The notes beneath the pieces were generated by a model. It did no database searches. It saw only the letters and a list, made by a program, of their open reading frames with translations, and had not been told where the DNA came from. A stretch of DNA of 64,000 bases from Bog-473 sp963850095 (lineage in GTDB: Bacteria; Actinomycetota; Acidimicrobiia; Acidimicrobiales; RAAP-2): the NCBI GenBank assembly GCA_963850095.1, contig CAWKJX010000011.1, positions 67,652-131,651 of the forward strand, read 5' to 3'. Below are positions 57,936-64,000 of the stretch, piece after piece. A program made the position numbers and the translations under genes. Within the stretch, counting starts at the first letter, position 1; every line of letters starts with the position of its first letter.

Positions 57936-59342
57936 GTGGCCACAATGCAGCGAGCGCGCGCGGAGGTCTACATCTGCGCGGCGTGCGACACGACGTCGCC
58001 GCGCTGGCTCGGTCGCTGTCAGAACTGCGGCGAGTGGAACACGTTCGGTCCGGTTGCGGCCCCTCCGTCCGTCACGAACATCGCCCGGGCGGTCCCGTTA
58101 CGCGCGGTGCCGGCGGACGGTGCGCAGCCGCTGCCCACAGGTGTCAGCGAGCTCGACCGCGTCATGGCCGGTGGCGTCGTCGGCGGGTCGGTCACCCTCC
58201 TGTTCGGCCCACCGGGGATCGGCAAGTCGACGCTCCTCTTCCAGGTGCTGTCGTCGGTGTCGGCCACCGGCGTCGACGTGCTGCTGGCCTCGGCCGAGGA
58301 GTCGCTCTCCCAGGTGGGCGGGCGCGCCTCACGACTGGGCTCCGTCCCGCCACAGCTCCTGGCTCTGGAGGGCCATGACGTCGGGGCGATCGAGCAGGCG
58401 GTGGCCCGGCACCGGCCCGCCCTGGTCGTGGTGGACTCGCTCCAGTCCGTCTCGGACCCGACGCTCCCCCAGCCGGCCGGCAGCCTGTCCCAGGTGCGCG
58501 CCTGCGTCGAGCGCCTGACTCGCATGGCCAAGACCAGCGGGGTCCCCCTTCTCCTGGTCGGGCACGTGACCAAGGACGGCGACCTGGCCGGGCCACGTGC
58601 GGTCGAGCACCTGGTCGACACCGTGCTCTCCTTCGACGGGGACCGGCACCATGCCCTGCGCGTCCTGACCTCGGTCAAGCATCGTTTCGGCCCCACCGGC
58701 GAGGTCGGCATCTTCGAAATGGGCGACGATGGCCTGCGAGCCGTGCCCGACCCGGGGCCGCTCATGTTGGGCGATCGCATGGCGGATGTACCCGGCAGCG
58801 TGGTGGTGCCGGTCCTCCAGGGTCGCCGGCCCCTTCTCGTCGAGGTGCAGGCACTGCTGGGACCGAGCGCCGGCGCCGGCCCCGCCGCCAGGCCCCACAC
58901 CCTGGGCATCGATGCCGCACGGGCGAGCCTTCTCGTCGCCGTGCTCGCGTGCCGCACCGCGGTCGGGGTGCCGGCCTACGCCGAGTTCTACGTGGCCGCC
59001 GTCGGCGGCATCAGCGTCAGTGAGCCCGCGGCAGACCTCGCCGTCGCACTGGCCCTGGCTTCCGTCGTCCGGGACCGACCGTTCCCGGCCGATCTCGTGG
59101 CGTTCGGCGAACTCGGGCTGGCCGGCGAGGTGCGCATGGTTCCCGGTGCGGAACGGCGGCTGGCCGAAGCGCAGCGCGCCGGTTTCACCCGGGCGCTCGT
59201 GCCGGCGTCGAGCAGCACGACCGCACCGCCCGGCATGACGGTGCACGGGGTGCGCACGCTGGCCGAGGCGCTCGCCGTGGTCGAGACCGTGCCGGGTACG
59301 ATGCCCGGGTGGTCGACGGTGACGGCGCCAGCCAACCGCTGA
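57936..59342 (+). CDS. radA: DNA repair protein RadA (branch-migration ATPase)
   Basis: A 468-residue RecA-like protein helping recombination intermediates mature. Zinc finger CAACDTTSPRWLGRCQNCGE, Walker A FGPPGIGKSTLLFQ, Walker B ALVVVDSLQS, and a Lon-protease-like C-terminal domain (ASLLVAVLACRTAVGVPAY; FPADLVAFGELGLAGEVR). The RadA signature KNRFG reads KHRFG here (SVKHRFGPTGEVGIF), an uncommon substitution. 34-bp overlap with disA, the usual radA-disA arrangement. Confidence 0.95.
   Translation: MATMQRARAEVYICAACDTTSPRWLGRCQNCGEWNTFGPVAAPPSVTNIARAVPLRAVPADGAQPLPTGVSELDRVMAGGVVGGSVTLLFGPPGIGKSTLLFQVLSSVSATGVDVLLASAEESLSQVGGRASRLGSVPPQLLALEGHDVGAIEQAVARHRPALVVVDSLQSVSDPTLPQPAGSLSQVRACVERLTRMAKTSGVPLLLVGHVTKDGDLAGPRAVEHLVDTVLSFDGDRHHALRVLTSVKHRFGPTGEVGIFEMGDDGLRAVPDPGPLMLGDRMADVPGSVVVPVLQGRRPLLVEVQALLGPSAGAGPAARPHTLGIDAARASLLVAVLACRTAVGVPAYAEFYVAAVGGISVSEPAADLAVALALASVVRDRPFPADLVAFGELGLAGEVRMVPGAERRLAEAQRAGFTRALVPASSSTTAPPGMTVHGVRTLAEALAVVETVPGTMPGWSTVTAPANR
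59297..59302 (+). promoter_or_regulatory. -10-like TACGAT, 6 nt before GTG of disA
   Basis: TACGAT, 6 nt, GTG 59309, inside radA. Implies a separate leaderless disA transcript. Confidence 0.5.
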
Positions 59343-60370
59343 ACGACGCGCTCGCCCTCATTGCGCCCGGAACGGCGCTGCGTGAGGGCCTCGACCGGAT
59401 CCTCCAGGCGAAACACGGGGCGCTGATCATCGTCGGGGACGATCCTGCCGTCCTCTCGGTCTGCACCGGGGGCTTCCTCCTCGACGCCGAGTACAGCCCG
59501 CAGCGGCTGTCGGAGTTGGCGAAAATGGACGGTGCCATCATTCTCGCCTCCGACGCGTCGCGCATCGCGAGGGCCAACGTGCACCTTGTCCCCAAGGCCT
59601 CCATTGCCACCTCGGAGACGGGAACGCGCCACCGCACGGCTGAGCGCGTGGCGCGTTCGATCGATGTGCCGGTCGTCGCGGTGTCGGAGGCCATGGCGAC
59701 CATTGCCGTGTACCGCAACGACAAGAAGCACACGACCCAGTCGGCCGGCTGGCTGATCGATCGCTCCAGCCAGGCCCTGGCCACCTTGCAGCGGTTCCGC
59801 TCGCGCTTCGACGACGCGCTGAGCTCCTTGACCCGTCTCGAAATGGAGGACGCCGTCTCCGTGCGCGACGTCGTGTCCGTGCTCCAACCGGGCGAAATGG
59901 TCCGTCGCATTGCGGAGGAGATCGAAGGTCACCTGGTCGAGCTGGGTTCCGACGGCCGTCTCATCCACCTCCAGACCGAGGAGCTCAGCGCCGGCGTCGG
60001 CGACGCCCTCGCCCTGGTCCTGCGCGACTACTCGAACGAGAAGGGAATCGCCCATCTGCGCGCGCTGTCCCCGGACTCGCTCATGGACCTGCCCAAGGTG
60101 GTGGCCGCCCTCAACCTGCCGGCGTCGAGCGACCAGCTGCTCGCCGAGGTGGCCCCACACGGCTACCGCCTGCTGCACCGCCTGCCCCAACCGCTCTCGG
60201 ACACCCTCATCGACCGATTGGTCGAGCGGTTCGGGTCGCTCCCCGAAATCCTCTCCGCGTCGGCCGCCGAGCTCGAGTCGGTCGAAGGCATCGGCGCCGC
60301 GACGGCCCGCCACGTGCGCGATGGTCTGGCTCGCCTCGTGGAAGCGAGCATTTTCGAGCGATACGAATAA
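59309..60370 (+). CDS. disA: Diadenylate cyclase DisA (DNA integrity scanning)
   Basis: A 353-residue octameric enzyme making c-di-AMP from two ATP and scanning DNA for branched structures. DAC domain ~1-150 with KMDGAII (DGA) and GTRHRTAERVA (RHR), a helical spine, and a C-terminal HhH domain (VEGIGAATARHVRDG) that binds DNA. All catalytic motifs intact. RadA is known to restrain DisA in other bacteria, and the genes overlap by 34 bp. c-di-AMP targets usually include K+ transporters, which fits the permease/TrkA genes at 10-13.8 kb. Confidence 0.96.
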   Translation: MVDGDGASQPLNDALALIAPGTALREGLDRILQAKHGALIIVGDDPAVLSVCTGGFLLDAEYSPQRLSELAKMDGAIILASDASRIARANVHLVPKASIATSETGTRHRTAERVARSIDVPVVAVSEAMATIAVYRNDKKHTTQSAGWLIDRSSQALATLQRFRSRFDDALSSLTRLEMEDAVSVRDVVSVLQPGEMVRRIAEEIEGHLVELGSDGRLIHLQTEELSAGVGDALALVLRDYSNEKGIAHLRALSPDSLMDLPKVVAALNLPASSDQLLAEVAPHGYRLLHRLPQPLSDTLIDRLVERFGSLPEILSASAAELESVEGIGAATARHVRDGLARLVEASIFERYE

Positions 60371-60384
60371 CAGGGCCGGTCTGG

Positions 60385-60390
60385 TAGAAT
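60385..60390 (+). promoter_or_regulatory. Candidate -10 (TAGAAT) for carD
   Basis: TAGAAT, the closest match to TATAAT around here, 114 nt before GTG 60505; the leader ends in an AAGGGAG site. Confidence 0.5.
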
Positions 60391-60504
60391 GGAAGGCCAC
60401 CGTCGGGCGGGCCGGGCCCGTCTTCGCATGGTCCAAACATCGCCGCCGGCGCGGCTGTGCGCCCCCTGGGCGCACCCGAATCATCCAAGGGAGTCCTGAA
60501 TCCT

Positions 60505-60984
60505 GTGTCCTTCAAGGTCGGAGACAAAGTCGTCTACCCCCACCACGGGGCTGCCGTCATAGAGAAGCGTGAGACGAAGGTCGCCTTCGGCGAGAAGCGC
60601 GAGTACCTGGTCCTGCGGCTCGCGTACGGCGACCTCATCCTGAACGTACCGGCCGACAACACCGAGGGTGTGGGCCTGCGCGAGGTGATCAACGACGAGG
60701 AGGTCGAGGAGGTCTTCGCGGTTCTGCGCAAGAAGGAAGCGCGCATGCCGACCAACTGGTCCCGCCGCTACAAGAACCACTCGGAGAAGCTCCGCTCGGG
60801 CGACATCTACCAGGTGGCCGAAGTGGTGCGGAACCTGTCCATCCGCGACAAGGACAAGGGGCTGTCCGCCGGCGAGAAGCGGATGCTCCAGCGAGCCCGC
60901 CAGATCCTGGTCTCCGAGCTGACCTTCGCCCTCAACGTGGACGAGGAGACCGCCGAAGAGCGTCTGAACGACGCCCTGACCTGA
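60505..60984 (+). CDS. carD: CarD-family RNA polymerase-binding regulator
   Basis: A 159-residue essential-type regulator that stabilises the RNA polymerase open complex, mainly at rRNA promoters. N-terminal Tudor-like RNAP interaction domain (FKVGDKVVYPHHGAAVIEKR), C-terminal helical DNA-binding domain with the fork-junction Trp in MPTNWSRRYKNHSEKL. AAGGGAG precedes GTG 60505. Length and sequence are like mycobacterial CarD, also followed by ispD. Confidence 0.95.
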   Translation: MSFKVGDKVVYPHHGAAVIEKRETKVAFGEKREYLVLRLAYGDLILNVPADNTEGVGLREVINDEEVEEVFAVLRKKEARMPTNWSRRYKNHSEKLRSGDIYQVAEVVRNLSIRDKDKGLSAGEKRMLQRARQILVSELTFALNVDEETAEERLNDALT

Positions 60985-61004
60985 TTTCGCCCCAGGGTCG
61001 CACC

Positions 61005-61667
61005 GTGGCCCAGGTTTGGTCGATCGTGGTGGCCGGGGGATCGGGACGCCGCTTCGGCGCCCCGAAGCAATTCTCGGTGCTGGGCGGGCGCCCCGTGCTC
61101 GAATGGGCGGTTGACGCCTGCCGGCCCTTTTCCGAGGGCATCGTCCTGGTTCTGCCCGCTGACGTGGCGGATGCCGACGCCCCCATGCACGGCGCGGACA
61201 GGCTGGTGGCCGGGGGCGACACCCGCGCCGACTCGGTGCGACGAGGTCTGGCCGCAGTGCCGGCCGAGGCCGACTTCGTGCTCGTGCACGATGCAGCCCG
61301 ACCCCTGGCGCCGCCCGAGGTGTTCGCCGCCGTCATCACCGCGGTCGTCGACGAGGGTGCCGATGCGGCGGTACCCGGCATTCCGGTGCGTGACACCATC
61401 AAGGAGGTGGATGACGCGCACAACGTGACGGCGACCCTGGACCGCAAGGCGCTCGTCGCCGTCCAGACCCCTCAGGGCTTCCGGGCCGACCTCCTGCGGC
61501 GCGCCCACGAACAGGGCGGGACGGACGCCACCGACGACGCCGTGCTGGTCGAGGCGTTGGGGGGGCAGGTGCGGGTGGTACCCGGCGACCCGGCAAACCT
61601 GAAGATCACCACCACCGAGGACTTGCGCGACGCCGAACACCGACTCTTCATCCCCGATGGGCGTTGA
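61005..61667 (+). CDS. ispD: 2-C-methyl-D-erythritol 4-phosphate cytidylyltransferase
   Basis: A 220-residue MEP-pathway enzyme. Nucleotide-binding start IVVAGGSGRRFGAPKQF, VLVHDAARPLAPPEVF, DTIKEVD, QTPQGFRADLL and TDDAVLVEALGG. Starts at GTG 61005. With IspF (4 bp later) it makes isoprenoid precursors, which feed the polyprenyl synthase at 54 kb. Confidence 0.95.
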   Translation: MAQVWSIVVAGGSGRRFGAPKQFSVLGGRPVLEWAVDACRPFSEGIVLVLPADVADADAPMHGADRLVAGGDTRADSVRRGLAAVPAEADFVLVHDAARPLAPPEVFAAVITAVVDEGADAAVPGIPVRDTIKEVDDAHNVTATLDRKALVAVQTPQGFRADLLRRAHEQGGTDATDDAVLVEALGGQVRVVPGDPANLKITTTEDLRDAEHRLFIPDGR

Positions 61668-61670
61668 CGC

Positions 61671-62144
61671 ATGCGCATCGGCCAGGGCATCGACGTCCAT
61701 CCCTTCTCCGACGATCCACACCGGCCGCTGGTGCTGGGCGGGGTCGTCATCGAAGGCGGGCGCGGTCTCAAGGGTCACAGTGACGCCGACGCCGTCTGCC
61801 ACGCACTGGCCGACGCCGTGCTCGGTGCGCTGGGCCTGGGCGACCTGGGCCGTCACTTCCCCGACACCGACCCGGCCTGGGCCGGGGCGGACAGCGTGGC
61901 CCTCCTCACCGAGGTGCTCGAGTTGGCGGCCCGGGCGGGGTACGCCTGCGCCAATGCCGATTGCACCGTCGTGGCCGACACGCCGCGACTGGCGCCGCAC
62001 ACGCCCGCCATGGTCGAGAAGTTGAGCAGCGTCCTCGGAGCACCGGTGTCGGTCAAGGCGACGCGCGCCGAAGGGCTGGGCGCGCTCGGTCGGGCGGAGG
62101 GCATCGCCTGTCTCGCGGTGGTGCTGATGGAGGAGACGGAATGA
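61671..62144 (+). CDS. ispF: 2-C-methyl-D-erythritol 2,4-cyclodiphosphate synthase
   Basis: A 157-residue trimeric zinc enzyme. GQGIDVHPF carries two metal ligands (Asp, His), LKGHSDADAVCHALADAVLG the third His, then DLGRHFPDTDPAWAGADS and KATRAEGLGALGRAEGIAC. ATG 61671; ATGA overlap with rlmB. In mycobacteria cysS lies between ispF and rlmB; it is absent here. Confidence 0.95.
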   Translation: MRIGQGIDVHPFSDDPHRPLVLGGVVIEGGRGLKGHSDADAVCHALADAVLGALGLGDLGRHFPDTDPAWAGADSVALLTEVLELAARAGYACANADCTVVADTPRLAPHTPAMVEKLSSVLGAPVSVKATRAEGLGALGRAEGIACLAVVLMEETE

Positions 62145-63055
62145 GCCGGCCCGCTCGGACCGGTCGTCGAGGGGGAAGGGAGCGGCCCGAAGCCGCCGCG
62201 CCGTCGCGCCAGGGCCAGCGCCGCCGCCCGAGCCCGGCGGCGCTCAGCGAGCTCGGGGGCGACCAGGTCGAGGGGCGCCGGGCCGTGCTCGAACTGCTCA
62301 CGGTCGGTCGGCGCACCGTGCGCCGTGTCTTTCTGGCCGAGGACCAGGATCCCTCCCCGCAGCTGGACCGCATAGAGGAGCTGGCGGACCGTATGCGGGT
62401 ACCCGTCGAGACGGTGCCCCGGGCGCGGCTGGACACCCAGGCCCGTACCGAGTCGCCCCAGGGCGTCCTGGCGCTCGCACGCCCACTCGACCCCGTGTCG
62501 CTCGAGGAGCTCTGCGCACCGGGCCGGCGGGGCGCGGTGCCGTTTCTGCTGGTGGCGGCGGGGATCACCGACCCCCGGAACCTGGGTGCGCTCCTGCGCA
62601 GTGCGGAGTGCGCCGGCGTGACCGGTGTCGTGTTGCCGCGCCACCGCTCGGCCCGGATATCGCCGACGGTCACCAAGACGGCCGCCGGGGCGATCGAGCA
62701 CCTGCCCTTCGCCGTGGTGGGCGGCGTGCCGACGGCGCTCAACGAGTTGCGCGAGCTCGGCGTGTGGTCGATCGGTCTCGCCGGTGAGTCGCAAGAGTCC
62801 CTCTACGACCTGCCGCTCGGTGACGGACCCGTGGCACTGGTGGTCGGCAGTGAGGAGAAAGGACTGGCACCGTTGGTGCGCCGGCGCTGCGATGCGGTGG
62901 TGGCCATCCCCCAGCACGGCACGCTGCCGTCGCTCAACGTCGGCGTCGCCGGTGCGGTGGCCTGTTTCGAGGTGGCCCGCCAGCGCGCTCGACCGCGAGG
63001 TGCGCCGCGCTCCGTTGCTTCAGCCGCCGTAGTGGTGCCCCGAGAGGGCGAATGA
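62141..63055 (+). CDS. rlmB: 23S rRNA 2'-O-methyltransferase RlmB (TrmH/SpoU family)
   Basis: A 304-residue SPOUT methyltransferase for G2251. A basic low-complexity N-terminus (~1-35), the substrate-binding domain VEGRRAVLELLTVGRRTVRR, and the knotted SPOUT domain with GITDPRNLGALLRSAEC, VVGSEEKGLAPLVRRRCD and IPQHGTLPSLNVGVAGAVA. ATG 62141 overlaps the ispF stop. Its last 36 bp overlap the convergent DUF2510 gene. Confidence 0.94.
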   Translation: MSRPARTGRRGGRERPEAAAPSRQGQRRRPSPAALSELGGDQVEGRRAVLELLTVGRRTVRRVFLAEDQDPSPQLDRIEELADRMRVPVETVPRARLDTQARTESPQGVLALARPLDPVSLEELCAPGRRGAVPFLLVAAGITDPRNLGALLRSAECAGVTGVVLPRHRSARISPTVTKTAAGAIEHLPFAVVGGVPTALNELRELGVWSIGLAGESQESLYDLPLGDGPVALVVGSEEKGLAPLVRRRCDAVVAIPQHGTLPSLNVGVAGAVACFEVARQRARPRGAPRSVASAAVVVPREGE

Positions 63056-63514
63056 GGCCACGAAGCCCACGATGGTCACGGCCAGGGCGACGGGTCCGAG
63101 CTTCTCGCGGGCCGAGATGGCCCGGATGGACAGGAAGAGCGGCAGGATCCCGATGAGGAGGAACCCGGTGGTGGCGGCCAGCACCAGGTACACGGCTTCG
63201 ACGCAGATCGCCGTGGTGCTCAGTCGGTTGCCGCCGGCGCGGCCGTAGCCGTAGCCGTAGCGGCCCCGACCCCGACCTCGTCCCCAGCCGGGCCCACCGC
63301 CTTGGGGCCCCGAGGGCAGGTCGGCGGGGATGGTGAAGTCCCCGACCCGCTGCGAGGGCTGCCCCTCGACTCCCGCGTTCGCCCCCGCTCCGGGCACCGG
63401 ACCCGCCGTCGACGGCTGGGTCTGTGCCGTCCAGGCCTGGCCGTCCCACCAGCGCAACAGTCCCGGCTGGTTCGGATCGGGGTACCACCCCTGCGGGGGC
63501 AGTGTGCTGGTCAT
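63020..63514 (-). CDS. DUF2510 domain membrane protein
   Basis: A 164-residue protein. N-terminal DUF2510 (PPQGWYPDPNQPGLLRWWDG, a small extracytosolic or cytosolic WW-like module found in actinobacteria), a Pro/Gly linker with a GR/YG-rich stretch (GWGRGRGRGRYGYGYGR), and two or three membrane segments at the C-terminus (AICVEAVYLVLAATTGFLLIG; LGPVALAVTIVGFVASFAL). Function unknown. Confidence 0.83.
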   Translation of the reverse strand: MTSTLPPQGWYPDPNQPGLLRWWDGQAWTAQTQPSTAGPVPGAGANAGVEGQPSQRVGDFTIPADLPSGPQGGGPGWGRGRGRGRYGYGYGRAGGNRLSTTAICVEAVYLVLAATTGFLLIGILPLFLSIRAISAREKLGPVALAVTIVGFVASFALSGHHYGG

Positions 63515-63521
63515 GGCCGGG

Positions 63522-63935
63522 TCACGATACCGCCACCTCGGACGTGCAGAAGGCGCACCGCCGCGCCCCGACCGGGATGTCGCTGAGGCACTCGGGACAG
63601 GGTTGCGTGGGCGCCTTGGGCTCTTCGACGGGCAGGGCGTTCAGGCGGCGCAGGAGAGCCGTCAGCGGGATCACGACGGCAAAGAAGACGACCACGGCGA
63701 CGATCAGGAACGTGATCAGGGCGTTCAAGAAGGAGCCGTACAAGAACTTGGAGTGGTTGACCGTGAAGTACAGGCCCGAGAACGACGTCTTCCCGAAGAC
63801 GGCCGCGATCAGAGGTGTGAGCAGATCGGCCACGAACGCCGTGATCACGGCGGTGAACGCCGCGCCGACCACCACGGCAACGGCCAGGTCCACCACGTTG
63901 CCGCGCAGGACGAACTTCTTGAAATCGCTCAGCAC
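63522..63935 (-). CDS. mscL: Large-conductance mechanosensitive channel MscL with C-terminal zinc ribbon
   Basis: A 137-residue channel that opens under membrane tension. FKKFVLRGNVVDLAVAVVVG (S1 amphipathic helix and TM1, with the gate) and TM2 NALITFLIVAVVVFFAVVIP. The C-terminus, usually a helical bundle ending the protein, here continues into a CxxC...CxxC module (CPECLSDIPVGARRCAFC). GTG 63935 follows GGAGAAAGGAAG; codons further upstream belong to the tRNA flank. Confidence 0.92.
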   Translation of the reverse strand: MLSDFKKFVLRGNVVDLAVAVVVGAAFTAVITAFVADLLTPLIAAVFGKTSFSGLYFTVNHSKFLYGSFLNALITFLIVAVVVFFAVVIPLTALLRRLNALPVEEPKAPTQPCPECLSDIPVGARRCAFCTSEVAVS

Positions 63936-63962
63936 CGGCTTCCTTTCTCCCAGACCATGTCG

Positions 63963-64000
63963 AGCCCGAGGCAGGAATCGAACCCGCGACATCTTCATTA
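63963..64000 (-). tRNA. 3' part of a tRNA (cut by window edge), anticodon ending in U
   Basis: On the minus strand: T arm GCGGG-TTCGATT-CCTGC, acceptor 3' strand CTCGGGC, discriminator T; no CCA is encoded (CGA follows). Counting back from the T arm gives U36-A37-A38, so the anticodon ends in U and the tRNA reads an ANN codon. Amino acid cannot be fixed. Confidence 0.8.

Overview
The window comes from the chromosome of a high-GC actinobacterium. Supporting signs are the very GC-rich third codon positions, frequent GTG starts, an OmpR-type GlnR beside glnA, a SigR/RsrA-type thiol switch, CarD, the radA-disA-carD-ispD-ispF-rlmB run and the metalloprotease-tilS-hpt-folEPBK-panCD-coaX run, which follow the order known from mycobacteria. 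The 42-residue 'GYWLVASDGGIFNYGDA' repeats and several lineage-style fusions point, by inference, to class Acidimicrobiia. About 62 genes, one complete tRNA-Thr(CGT) and the end of a second tRNA are visible. No plasmid, phage, insertion sequence, CRISPR array or rRNA was seen.

Layout. 0-9 kb: end of an A-type Fe-S carrier, a 2Fe-2S protein fused to a degenerate molybdo-hydroxylase domain, a RidA protein, glnA-glnR, an alpha/beta hydrolase, glutamine-dependent NAD synthetase and a primary-like sigma factor. 9-16.4 kb: HAD phosphatase, two TrkA-type proteins divergent from a KimA-like permease fused to an OB-fold domain, and a K+-insensitive proton-pumping pyrophosphatase. 16.5-21 kb: topA-tmk-holB. 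21-28 kb: a signalling block with an FtsX-like permease, an ABC ATPase fused to a cyclic-nucleotide domain, a giant SARP/ATPase regulator and two tandem cyclic-nucleotide-domain proteins. 28.3-34.3 kb: tRNA-Thr followed by a lower-GC PAS-PAS-GGDEF gene, AlkB-like dioxygenase, a secreted GH43-like repeat protein, a broken membrane-protein gene and a CADD-like diiron protein. 34.3-38 kb: murD2-murL-pgeF. 38-41.3 kb: MerR regulator, MaoC hydratase, SDR and P450. 41.3-52.9 kb: sigR-rsrA, then one long near-gapless block for tRNA modification, purine salvage, folate, pantothenate/CoA and NAD. 53-54 kb: two tandem exported coiled-coil proteins with matching upstream direct repeats. 54-64 kb: polyprenyl synthase, clpC, radA-disA-carD-ispD-ispF-rlmB, a DUF2510 protein, mscL and a partial tRNA.

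How the genes connect. K+ and turgor: the TrkA pair with the KimA-like permease, the c-di-AMP synthase DisA (c-di-AMP is a known brake on KimA-type transporters) and MscL. Peptidoglycan: MurD2/MurL supply D-Glu without a racemase, and PgeF edits precursors. Cofactors: folE/P/B/K plus a CADD-like candidate for pABA supply, panC/panD/coaX for CoA, nadB/nadC/nadE for NAD.

Two window-wide patterns. First, eleven start codons have a TANNNT hexamer 6-8 nt upstream, which suggests many leaderless mRNAs. Second, between 24 and 44 kb six genes carry single-base frameshifts (nine in all), three of them within 250 bp of one gene. These look like consensus errors in a draft assembly, but they need raw-read confirmation before any of these genes is called dead or novel.
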